Shown here: positions 7,765-15,492 of the stretch, in pieces
Position numbering within the stretch: the stretch's first letter is position 1
Layout: every line of letters begins with the position of its first letter
Assembly: GCA_900550205.1 (NCBI GenBank)
Contig: URRJ01000006.1
Location: forward strand, 1 to 26,694
Length of the DNA stretch: 26,694 bases
Origin: an uncultured Collinsella sp.
GTDB taxonomy: Bacteria; Actinomycetota; Coriobacteriia; Coriobacteriales; Coriobacteriaceae
Direction: 5' to 3'
Notes under the pieces: model-generated
Told to the model about the DNA's origin: nothing
Databases searched by the model: none
What the model saw: only the letters and a program-made list of their open reading frames with translations
Made by a program: the position numbers and the translations under genes

Positions 7765-8109
7765 ATGGAGTACAAGACGACGGCAAAGTTGGTCATTCAG
7801 TCGTGCGACAAGGATCTGCCGGGCGTGTTCGGCCACGGCTGTGTCTTGCTGCTGCAAGGTATCGCCCGCGAGCACTCGCTCAACCGTGCCGCAAAGAGCA
7901 TGGGCATGGCATATTCCAAGGCCTGGCGCATTGTGAACGAGGCCGAAGGGCAGCTGGGGTGCAAACTCATCGAGCGCGACGGCGCCCGCGGATCCACCCT
8001 CACGCCGGCCGGCGAGCGAGCCATCGAAGTCTACGAAACCCTGCAGGCCGACATCAACCAGGTCATAGCTACCAAAGCCGACGCCCTCATCGCCAGCATC
8101 AAAGAGTAG
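7765..8109 (+). CDS. ModE-like winged-helix regulator, DNA-binding domain only
   Basis: A 114-aa protein that aligns in pattern with the N-terminal LysR-type winged helix of ModE: SLNRAAKSMGMAYSKAWRIVNEAEGQLG (helix-turn-helix, about 38-65) followed by the wing KLIERDGARGSTLTPAGERAIEVYE. The C-terminal molybdate-binding MOP domains of full ModE are missing, so it cannot be assumed to sense molybdate. ATG at 7765 is preferred over an in-frame GTG at 7756 because GGGGAG (7748-7753) is well spaced only from the ATG. It is divergent from guaB and its 3' end overlaps the convergent PLP-fold gene by 11 bp. Targets are unknown; no molybdate transport or cofactor genes lie nearby. Confidence 0.82.
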   Translation: MEYKTTAKLVIQSCDKDLPGVFGHGCVLLLQGIAREHSLNRAAKSMGMAYSKAWRIVNEAEGQLGCKLIERDGARGSTLTPAGERAIEVYETLQADINQVIATKADALIASIKE

Positions 8110-9103
8110 CTAACTTACGAAGGGCGTTGTCTAGGGTAGCGGCTACTGTCAGGGGGTCGTCGGTTCCGGCGAAGAGGCGGATGGTGCTCCCCTGCTTGCC
8201 GCGTGGGGCCGAAAGGCGCGTCGCTGCGCCGCCGGCAGGCGATGTGCGGAACTCCCCCGGCAAAGCGTCGAACAGCTCACCCGCGCTACGCTCGATAAGG
8301 TCAAACTCAACTGCCGGGCCAAAGCCATGCTCAAGGATTCCCGTCGCAACCGCATGGTCGGGATGCGAGCTCAGCCCGGGATAGCGCACGTTGCGCACCA
8401 TCTCGTTAGCGGCCAGATACTCGGCCAGCGCACGGGCGCGGTCGAAGTGAGCCTGCATGCGGGCATCGAGCGAGTCCAGCCCGCGCTCCAGCACACCGGC
8501 CTCGTCAGCAGGCAAATCAAGCTTGGCCAAGCCACAGCCCTCAAACAGCGCATGCGCGCACCCGGCAGCGGCATCCACACGATGGCGCTTGAGCTGCGAG
8601 CGCGCGACCGATACGGCAACCAACTTGCGCGGAGCATCACCGGCACACACGCGGTCAAGTCCCTCGAGCGACAGCACAGCACCCAGCCGCAGCGGATCGC
8701 AGCCAAAAGCCGATGCCACGGTGTTGTCCACAACCAGCAGCGCATGAGCCTCACGCGCGGCGCGTCCTAACGCGCGCAGATCGGGCACACGCAGACCAAA
8801 CCCGCCAATAGAGTTGACGAACCACCACAGGCGCGGCCCCTCGACCTCAAACGAAGCATCAAAGCCCTCGGACGCGGCGGTAAACGCCGCAACCGACGGC
8901 GGGTCCACGAGCACAACGTCGCATGCATCAAAGCCGCAGGCAAACGCATCGACAAAGTCATCCGCAAAGGCCACCAGGCGGTCACCGGGACGCACAATCC
9001 CCAGCAGCGAAAGCGCCGCCGGAACATGCGAGGCCGCAACCAGTCGCGCCCCACGCGCGCCAGTCCTTGCAGCCCAGACCTCTTCTAGCCGTTGCACGTC
9101 CAC
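8099..9103 (-). CDS. Degenerate Cys/Met-metabolism PLP-fold protein, probable pseudoenzyme
   Basis: A 334-aa protein with the cystathionine gamma-synthase/lyase fold: GIVRPGDRLVAF, VDNTVASAF (125 onward), a C-terminal IRLFAGTDDP like IRLSVGxEDxxD. The catalytic Schiff-base lysine motif (usually SxTKYxxGH shortly after the Asp) is replaced by SLEGLDRVCAG (from about 145), with no lysine there. The N-terminal YSRxxNPT region is also missing, making it about 50 residues short. It is therefore unlikely to act as a normal PLP enzyme; regulatory or relict roles are possible. I chose GTG 9103, which has AAGGGA 9 nt upstream; an ATG at 9157 has no Shine-Dalgarno. Convergent with the ModE-like gene. 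Confidence 0.78.
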   Translation of the reverse strand: MDVQRLEEVWAARTGARGARLVAASHVPAALSLLGIVRPGDRLVAFADDFVDAFACGFDACDVVLVDPPSVAAFTAASEGFDASFEVEGPRLWWFVNSIGGFGLRVPDLRALGRAAREAHALLVVDNTVASAFGCDPLRLGAVLSLEGLDRVCAGDAPRKLVAVSVARSQLKRHRVDAAAGCAHALFEGCGLAKLDLPADEAGVLERGLDSLDARMQAHFDRARALAEYLAANEMVRNVRYPGLSSHPDHAVATGILEHGFGPAVEFDLIERSAGELFDALPGEFRTSPAGGAATRLSAPRGKQGSTIRLFAGTDDPLTVAATLDNALRKLATL

Positions 9104-9166
9104 ACAGCACCATCCCTTAATTAAAACCGAACCGAATAAACTTTCCAGGTTGAGCATAGCTAGCGA

Positions 9167-9266
9167 GCGGGCAGCTGCCGTGGCGAGGTGCCGCGAAAGA
9201 GGAGCGAAGCGTACTTTATGTACGCGAGCGACGGTTTGAGCGGCAGATCGCCCGGCAGATGCCCGC
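9167..9266. repeat. Structured hairpin element, copy 2 (between the pel operon and the PLP-fold gene)
   Basis: A 100-nt long hairpin with the same core as copy 1 (core 9195-9239). It is enclosed by TGCCGC/GCGGCA, then TGCCG-GGCGA/TCGCC-CGGCA, then GCGGGCA/TGCCCGC. The core differs from copy 1 at only a few positions, mainly the bulge base and the apical loop, while the flanks differ in sequence but keep pairing. Confidence 0.8.
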
Positions 9267-9280
9267 GCAGCGTCGAGCGG

Positions 9281-9304
9281 TCCGGCGTTCGTTAGAACGC
9301 CGGA
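9281..9304. terminator. Hairpin directly downstream of the pel operon
   Basis: A perfect 10-bp stem TCCGGCGTTC/GAACGCCGGA with a GTTA loop, 6 nt past the DUF4956 stop codon. There is no T-run downstream on the minus strand, so it may be an RNA-end stabiliser or a factor-assisted terminator, working with the structured element just beyond. Confidence 0.55.
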
Positions 9305-9310
9305 ACAAAA

Positions 9311-9976
9311 TTAACCGTGGTACTCGCCGTTGTACTGGATGAGCGTTAGGTCCTCAACGCCGTCGAGCGCGCGGATGGCGTCGGCATAGGGCATATCCAC
9401 GCCGTCCGAGAACACCTCGACAGCCATCTCGACCTTGTCGCCGCGCATGGTCTTGGACTTGACGGTGAACTTGGTGCGCCCAAACGCGCGCACAATATCG
9501 TCGCCGGTAGTCTGGCCCGTATAGTGAATGACCATCATGTACACACGCGCCTTGTCCTGGTGGCTCGCAAAGCCGGCGATCATCACCACGATGACCACCG
9601 CCGTGAGCCCCACGAGCGCATACATGCCGGCGCCCGCCGTAATGCCCGTGGTAATGGCCCAAAACAGATAGAGCAGGTCGAGTGGGTCCTTGACCGCCGT
9701 ACGATAGCGGACGATGGACAGGGCACCGACCATACCGAGCGAGATGACCACGTTGGTCGATATCGCAAGCGTGACCATGCAGGTAAGCACGCACATGCCC
9801 ACGAGCGTCACGGCAAAGCTGCGCGAATACACCACGCCGGTAAAAAATCGCTTGTACACACAGTAAATCAGGATGCCCATGGCGAGCGCCACGAGCAGCG
9901 AAAGGCCAATCTTGGCAGGGTCGACCTGGCCAAACGCCTCCAAGACGGAGTTCTTAAAAAAGTCCCTGGTGCTCAT
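9311..9976 (-). CDS. DUF4956 multi-pass membrane protein
   Basis: A 221-aa protein with about five predicted membrane segments (22-41, 53-73, about 75-89, 100-116, 117-137) and a soluble C-terminal domain of about 80 residues. The hallmark GMVGALSIVRYRTAVKDPLDLLYLFWAI identifies DUF4956. The family is often adjacent to VTC-domain polyphosphate polymerases, as here, and a helper role for that enzyme is an inference. It is the last gene of the pel operon; its ATG lies 3 nt after the VTC stop, with GAGGGG upstream. Confidence 0.9.
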   Translation of the reverse strand: MSTRDFFKNSVLEAFGQVDPAKIGLSLLVALAMGILIYCVYKRFFTGVVYSRSFAVTLVGMCVLTCMVTLAISTNVVISLGMVGALSIVRYRTAVKDPLDLLYLFWAITTGITAGAGMYALVGLTAVVIVVMIAGFASHQDKARVYMMVIHYTGQTTGDDIVRAFGRTKFTVKSKTMRGDKVEMAVEVFSDGVDMPYADAIRALDGVEDLTLIQYNGEYHG

Positions 9977-9979
9977 GGT

Positions 9980-10771
9980 CTAAATATCCCCTCGGTTCCC
10001 AAAATCCGATTCCCAGTAGTTAAATCCGCGCAGGTAGGCGGTCTTTTCGTAACACAGGCAGTACTTGGAGACCGCCGTGAGCTCGGCCGCGCCCGGCGGC
10101 ACCATATCGCGCACCAGCTGCGGGCAAAACTCCGTAAACTTGACCTCCATCACCAGCTTGCCGGGTTCCAGGACCGGCAGCGCGGGCAGCGTCGCATCAA
10201 AGATATCGAAGCTTCCCACCGCGGCACGCACGTTCATATCAAACGTAATGCGCACGGTGCCCTCGTCCATCACCCACGGCTCGCGCTCGTAGTCCACGAT
10301 GGTCCGCGGGCGCATCATATTGCAGATGCACTCGATGTAGAACTCGCGGCAGAGCTGATGGGGACTCCCCAGCAAAAATTCGTAGTCTCCGGCCAGAATC
10401 TGCTCAAACTCACCGCGCGTAAGCGGCGCGTCCTCCTTGTAGATCCAGCTGCCGTACTTCTTTTTGCGCTCGAGCTTAATCACCTTGTCGCTGCCGTTAT
10501 AGATGCGCACGCGATACTTTTTGCGCATGAGAATGCCGGCATCTTTTTCCTCGTACGCCGAGTTGCAATAGTCATCGAAGTACAGGCTGCGAATGGTGTA
10601 ACCGCCCGAGCGCGCATGCTTGTCCAGCTTAAGCACCGGCGACATGCGGCAGGCAAGCGCAGCGTGCTCACCCTCGTTGATGAGATATTTGAGCTCGTGG
10701 CGGTAGCGCTCCTGCGTGCTGCGCTCGGGCGGAGCCGCCAAGTACTCAAGCAGCGCGCTAGCCCTCCGCAT
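9980..10771 (-). CDS. VTC-domain polyphosphate polymerase
   Basis: A 263-aa single-domain protein of the VTC family (the catalytic tunnel domain of yeast Vtc4, which polymerises phosphate from ATP). Typical motifs are ELKYLI (26-31), RSLYFDD (61-67), KKYRVRIYNG (84-93), KLERKKK (99-105), and a metal/phosphate-binding MEVKF (208-212). It has no membrane or SPX domain, so it is likely cytosolic and may work with the DUF4956 membrane protein encoded next. ATG 10771 is chosen because GGAGG lies 6 nt upstream; it overlaps the end of the cotH gene by 14 nt. An upstream in-frame start (10798) would add nine residues without a Shine-Dalgarno. Confidence 0.88.
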   Translation of the reverse strand: MRRASALLEYLAAPPERSTQERYRHELKYLINEGEHAALACRMSPVLKLDKHARSGGYTIRSLYFDDYCNSAYEEKDAGILMRKKYRVRIYNGSDKVIKLERKKKYGSWIYKEDAPLTRGEFEQILAGDYEFLLGSPHQLCREFYIECICNMMRPRTIVDYEREPWVMDEGTVRITFDMNVRAAVGSFDIFDATLPALPVLEPGKLVMEVKFTEFCPQLVRDMVPPGAAELTAVSKYCLCYEKTAYLRGFNYWESDFGNRGDI

Positions 10772-12527
10772 ACGTGTCCTCCACGACCTTGCCGCCATCT
10801 TGCACGTAGAAGCACTTCATGCCGTACTGCTTGCCGTCGTCGGACACATAGTAATCGAACGCATCCTGCGTATAGCCGTCGGAGTTGGTAGCACGCACGC
10901 GCGCAAAGTACTGGCCGGTATCGGGCGCATCGCAGGTCACCTCGGGCAGCAACACGTCCTCGGCCTTAAAGACCACATCGGTAATGGCATAATCGCGCGC
11001 CAGTTCCACGGTATAGCGAATATCGCGCGCCTCAAAGTCGTACGCAGCATCCCAGTTAATGCGCAGCTTGCCGTTATCGATCTGCGGCACGCCAATGTAG
11101 AACGGCATGGGCTTCTTATAGCTCTCGCGATAGCTCTTGTAGTTTTCCTCGATCTCGGAGGGAATCGCCGCGGCAATCTGCTCGTATTCGTCCTTGGTCA
11201 CGGGCAGGTGGTCGATATCGGGCGACGCGAATACCAGGGACTCGGTCACCTCGCGGTAATGCTTGATCATCTTGGCCAGACGCTCCTCGGTTAGGTAGGA
11301 GCGCACGTCTTTGACGGCGTCGTCGAGCTCGCGACGGAACAACTTGCTCTTTAAGGCACGCCGAAACAATACGTTGACCCAATAATTGCTGACGCCGCGT
11401 TCCCAGCTCGAATAATCCGTATGGTCTTGAATCTCGAGCTCACGCTTGCGCAGCATACCGTCGTTATCCCAATCCAAGAAGTACCAAACCTTGGAATTGA
11501 GCGGGCTATACAAATAGAAGTTACGATTCTGCGTATCGCAGTTGCCCGTCAGCATCTGAAACGCCATCCAATAGACCAGATTCTCAGAATCAAAATACGT
11601 TGCAAGCACGCCATCGATTTTTTGCGAATCATCATTGAGTGCATCGAGCATCTCAATAAGCTTCGAATGGTCGGAATCACCCTTTGTTTCCAGCAGATAG
11701 TCAAAATCCGCCTGATTAAACGATGGGTCGTCAGCCAGCTTAATAATGTCCTTATAGCGCTCAAACTCAAAGTTGTTCACCTTGTACAGATGCCCGTCTT
11801 TATCGAGCCCATGGGCCTTAAGAGCCGTCTTGTTGAGCTGCTCGACCTGCGTAAACAGACCGTAGTCGGCAAACGTATCATTCGACTTTTCGGTTTGGTC
11901 GCACACCCACAGATGCACAAACTGCGTGCGCAGGCCCATCATCTGGGGAATCCCGCGAATCAAGTCGTAGGCCATCTTGTTACGAAAGCGCAGACCCTCA
12001 CTCATATGCTTATTGAGCGCGATGGAACGCTGCTGACGCCACGTACCCTTGCCACGCTTAAGCTCGACTTTATAGTTCTTCTGAACGCCTTTACTCGAGG
12101 ATTGACCGCGCACCTGAACGGTGGCATTGGGCGCCTCCTCGCCGTAACCGACCTCCCCCGCCACGGGGCCGTTATCGTCGCCGGCCTGCAGCAGCCCCAA
12201 AACTTGATAGCGCTCGACATCCATTGCCTGATAGTCGTAGACCGAGTAGGTATTGATCTCGGCCCAGCTGTGGTCCGTGTTCTCGGAGCTGTTGCCGCGA
12301 GAGACCGTCAGGTACATGCATACGATGCCCGAGTCGTCATAGACCTCGTACAGGTCGTCCTTGTCACGCAGGTGCTTGGTATCGCTGGATGCATCGGCCT
12401 TTTTGATCTCGCCCTGCTTCTTGACCTTTTTGGTCGAGGAGTCCTCCTGAGTCGAGCAGCCCGAAAGCAGCAGCGTGCCGGCAGCCGCCTCAATCAGGCG
12501 GCGACGCGATATCATCCTATCGGTCAT
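10758..12527 (-). CDS. CotH-kinase-family lipoprotein with Tat-like signal
   Basis: A 589-aa exported protein. The signal peptide contains SRRRLIEAAAG, close to the twin-arginine consensus, and ends in the lipobox LLSGC with Cys24, predicting a Tat-exported lipoprotein at the outer face. The CotH domain spans about 130-450: VRGQSSSKG and Lys153 (ATP-grip region), TGNCDTQNRNFYLY (327-340, catalytic-loop-like) and DWDNDG (352-357, metal-binding DxD). CotH of Bacillus spores is an atypical protein kinase; a C-terminal beta-rich region (about 480-580) resembles a fibronectin-like fold. The start has GGGGAGG upstream and overlaps pelG by 11 nt. Substrate unknown; Pel machinery or other surface proteins are candidates. 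Confidence 0.88.
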   Translation of the reverse strand: MTDRMISRRRLIEAAAGTLLLSGCSTQEDSSTKKVKKQGEIKKADASSDTKHLRDKDDLYEVYDDSGIVCMYLTVSRGNSSENTDHSWAEINTYSVYDYQAMDVERYQVLGLLQAGDDNGPVAGEVGYGEEAPNATVQVRGQSSSKGVQKNYKVELKRGKGTWRQQRSIALNKHMSEGLRFRNKMAYDLIRGIPQMMGLRTQFVHLWVCDQTEKSNDTFADYGLFTQVEQLNKTALKAHGLDKDGHLYKVNNFEFERYKDIIKLADDPSFNQADFDYLLETKGDSDHSKLIEMLDALNDDSQKIDGVLATYFDSENLVYWMAFQMLTGNCDTQNRNFYLYSPLNSKVWYFLDWDNDGMLRKRELEIQDHTDYSSWERGVSNYWVNVLFRRALKSKLFRRELDDAVKDVRSYLTEERLAKMIKHYREVTESLVFASPDIDHLPVTKDEYEQIAAAIPSEIEENYKSYRESYKKPMPFYIGVPQIDNGKLRINWDAAYDFEARDIRYTVELARDYAITDVVFKAEDVLLPEVTCDAPDTGQYFARVRATNSDGYTQDAFDYYVSDDGKQYGMKCFYVQDGGKVVEDTYAEG

Positions 12528-14061
12528 CAGGACCTCCCCAATGTTTTAGATACACGCGAACCACCGTGCGCTCAAACACACCGCGCGGTTCGCCCTCAAG
12601 ACGTTGCTCCTCGTAGCGCCGCTCTGCATGGTCGAGTATGCGGCCCAGCTCCGTAAACCAACCCTCTTTGTCAGTCGCCACAATGGGCTGCTGGCTCAAG
12701 ATACGATACGGCAAGTTGGCAGTATAGGTATCGAGCCGAATCAGCGCCACGACAAAAAACACCGCCGCGCCCAACAAAAAGCCAAAGCCGTAAAACTGCT
12801 GCGGAAAAAACTGCGAGACAACCGTTGCCAGCCCCGCCACACCCGCGAACAGCCCCGAGGCCAACACGGCGCCCTTGTAATCGGTAAAGTACAGCAAGAT
12901 GAGCAAGATCGTGTTGCCCACGGCATACAGCCCGTAGCTCACGCACAACGTACGGAAATATCCATGCATCAGGTTGTTAAAGCCGAGCGGCAGGGCCGAA
13001 AGCACTGTGGTCTCGAGCGAGATCACCGCCGCCGTCACAAACAGCTGCTTGAGCGCGCAAAACCGCAGCTCTCGGTTGAGCGTGGCAAGCATTTCCTCCT
13101 CGGCCACCATAATGTCGCCCACCACGCCGCCGTCGTTAAACAGGCTGTAGTAGTTGCGGTAGCACGGATAAAAGTTGACCTCGACGGACACCACAAAGTT
13201 GACGGTCGTGACCAGGATGGTCAAAAAGGCGATAAGCGCCGGAACGTCGTGGTAGGGTGCGCCGTAAAACAAGCCCTTAACCTGCACGCCGATGGGTCCG
13301 GCCCAAATGATCACCAGGTGCGCGAAGAGCCCCAGGTTGGTGAACAGGCCCGTGAGTGCAAGCGGCATAAATTGGTCGAGCCAGCGCAAAAAGAGCCAGG
13401 GGCTGCGGTCGCTCTGCGGAAAATAACGGTAGAGCAGTACCACGTCCCAGACGAGCATCACGCCATAGCCCAGGGCAATCGACGCCAACAGGCCCTCAAC
13501 CGGCGGCAGACCAAGCGCCAGCGCGGCCAGGGCGCACAGACATGCCACGCCAATTGCGGCAGCAAAGCTGCACAGAATGCCCTGATAGTCCTTGATGGCC
13601 GTTAGGTAGCTCATGCCGTTCCAGTTGACGATCATAATGTTGAACAGCCACAGGCACAGCAGCCCCTGCAGCAGCGTGGCGCCCGAGAACAGCAAAAAGA
13701 CGCCGTAGAGCACGGTGCCCACGACAAGCATGATGGCATTGGAGCCCCAAAACGAGGGCAGGATCTCATCCTCGCGCTCGGCGAAGAGCATATCGGCCAA
13801 AAAGCGCGTGACCGGCATGGAGAAAAAACTCGACAGCACAAGCGACGCCAGCAGCGTATAGGTCACCATGCACACCAGCAGGTCCTGGCTGGCACGGTCC
13901 ACGCCCCACATGCCGCACAGCACCAGAATACCCACCTGCAGCAACACACCCAGGAGCATAGGCCCCGTGCACACGATGCCGGCGTAGCCATAGGCGCGCA
14001 TCGTGGCAAACAGGCCTTTGCGCCTAAACAGTCGCTTGAGCTCAAAACCGATTCCAGCCAT
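12517..14061 (-). CDS. pelG: Pel polysaccharide exporter/flippase PelG
   Basis: A 514-aa multi-pass membrane protein that opens with MAGIGFELKRLFRRKGLFATMRAYGYAGIV, the characteristic start of PelG, and carries about twelve hydrophobic segments. PelG belongs to the MOP (Wzx/MATE-like) superfamily and, with PelD, PelE and PelF, forms the membrane complex that synthesises and moves the Pel polymer. The C-terminal ~60 residues are cytosolic. Its ATG lies 3 nt after the pelF stop, with a near-perfect GGAGGTG Shine-Dalgarno inside the pelF end. Confidence 0.94.
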   Translation of the reverse strand: MAGIGFELKRLFRRKGLFATMRAYGYAGIVCTGPMLLGVLLQVGILVLCGMWGVDRASQDLLVCMVTYTLLASLVLSSFFSMPVTRFLADMLFAEREDEILPSFWGSNAIMLVVGTVLYGVFLLFSGATLLQGLLCLWLFNIMIVNWNGMSYLTAIKDYQGILCSFAAAIGVACLCALAALALGLPPVEGLLASIALGYGVMLVWDVVLLYRYFPQSDRSPWLFLRWLDQFMPLALTGLFTNLGLFAHLVIIWAGPIGVQVKGLFYGAPYHDVPALIAFLTILVTTVNFVVSVEVNFYPCYRNYYSLFNDGGVVGDIMVAEEEMLATLNRELRFCALKQLFVTAAVISLETTVLSALPLGFNNLMHGYFRTLCVSYGLYAVGNTILLILLYFTDYKGAVLASGLFAGVAGLATVVSQFFPQQFYGFGFLLGAAVFFVVALIRLDTYTANLPYRILSQQPIVATDKEGWFTELGRILDHAERRYEEQRLEGEPRGVFERTVVRVYLKHWGGPDDR

Positions 14062-14064
14062 GGG

Positions 14065-15492
14065 CTACACCTCCTTCTTGGGCAAACCGAACGCGCGCGC
14101 CGTCTCGTCGTAGAGCGCACGGTAGTTGGCGAGCATCTGCTCGTGCAGGTAAAGCGTGGCAACGCGGCGCTGGCCGCGCTCCCCCATCTCCAGGCGGCGG
14201 GCGCGGCTCGCGCACATGCGCTCCATGGCGTCTGCCAAACCCTTGCGATACATAGGCGGGCACACAAAACCAGCCACGCCAAAGTCGTCGCACGGTGCGC
14301 CCTCCAGCAGCTCGCGACAGCAACCGACCTCAGTCGTCACGCAGGGGCGACGCGCGGCGAGCGACTCCAGCACGCTCAGCGGCTGGCCCTCGGAGATGCT
14401 CGTCAGGATCGTAAAGTCGAGCTTTTGCATGTACTCGACCACGTCCACGCGGCCGGTAAAAATCAGGTCGCGCACACCCAAGGTGTCGACAAGCGCATGG
14501 CACTCGGCCGCATATTCCTCGTCGTCAACGCCGCCCATGATGTGCAGGCGCACGTGCGGTAGACGCTCATGCAGCTCAAAGAAGGCATAAATCATGGTCT
14601 TGACGTCCTTGATGGGCGCCAAACGCACCACCGCGCCAATGTCCACCCAGCCGTCATCGGGCTTTAAGGGAATATCCTTAAAGCGGTCGAACTGGATGCC
14701 GTTGGGAATGACCAGGCATTTATCGGCGTCGCAGCCCATGTCGATTTGCGTCTTGCGAGCGTTATGGAACAGACTCGTCACGCGGAAGGCGCGGCGGTAA
14801 ATTTCCTCGGACAGCAGATAGAAAAAGCGAATCCAACGGTCCTTAAACGAGGGCACCACCCAGTCGGCACGAATAATCTCCTCCTCGCGCTCGCGGGTGT
14901 AGATGCCGTGCTCGGTCAACAGCGCCGGCGCGTCATTCATGCTGGAGCCAAGACTTGCCAGCAGGCCGCCGTAGCCGGTCGAAATCGCGTGGTATACATC
15001 AGCCACCGGCACCTCGCTGCCCAGCAGGAAAAGCACGGGCAGCAGCATAGAGCGCATGGTGTGGAACGCGTCGGCAAAGGGCGTGTAGGGGTACTCGGCC
15101 AGACATACGTCGCAAAAGATGTCCATAAACGTGCGGCTCTGCAAAAACGAGAGCGGATGCACGCGGCGGCGGTGGAAGATATCGAACAGCACGTCCCAAT
15201 CCGGATTAGAGAGCGACACCAGGCGGCGCAGCGCCTCACGCTCGCGGTCATTAAAGCTGGCTTCGTGCTGCTCGCCCGAAAGGCGCAGGGCGTCATCCAA
15301 AAACACCTCGTGCACCTCGACCACGTTGCCGGGCAGCTCGTAGACAAACTTGCCGCGGTCGACAGCATGCGCACCAATCACCCACAGCACAAACTCATGT
15401 TCAGGCATAGCCTGGATATAGCCATGCATCCAGGTGGATACGCCGCCGTGCACATAGGGGTAGCAACCCTCGAGTACCAAGCAGATTCTCAT
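14065..15492 (-). CDS. pelF: Pel polysaccharide glycosyltransferase PelF
   Basis: A 475-aa GT4-type (GT-B fold) glycosyltransferase that builds the N-acetylhexosamine-based Pel chain from UDP-sugar in the cytoplasm. It begins RICLVLEGCYPYVHGGVSTW, typical of PelF, with EHGIYTRER (194-202), the donor-site RLAPIKD (290-296) and the EX7E motif E368GQPLSVLE376. The start is ATG 15492, overlapping the pelA stop by 1 nt (TAATG), with GGAGG upstream; the longer upstream frame only runs through pelA. The operon context with pelG and pelD supports the assignment. Confidence 0.95.
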   Translation of the reverse strand: MRICLVLEGCYPYVHGGVSTWMHGYIQAMPEHEFVLWVIGAHAVDRGKFVYELPGNVVEVHEVFLDDALRLSGEQHEASFNDREREALRRLVSLSNPDWDVLFDIFHRRRVHPLSFLQSRTFMDIFCDVCLAEYPYTPFADAFHTMRSMLLPVLFLLGSEVPVADVYHAISTGYGGLLASLGSSMNDAPALLTEHGIYTREREEEIIRADWVVPSFKDRWIRFFYLLSEEIYRRAFRVTSLFHNARKTQIDMGCDADKCLVIPNGIQFDRFKDIPLKPDDGWVDIGAVVRLAPIKDVKTMIYAFFELHERLPHVRLHIMGGVDDEEYAAECHALVDTLGVRDLIFTGRVDVVEYMQKLDFTILTSISEGQPLSVLESLAARRPCVTTEVGCCRELLEGAPCDDFGVAGFVCPPMYRKGLADAMERMCASRARRLEMGERGQRRVATLYLHEQMLANYRALYDETARAFGLPKKEV

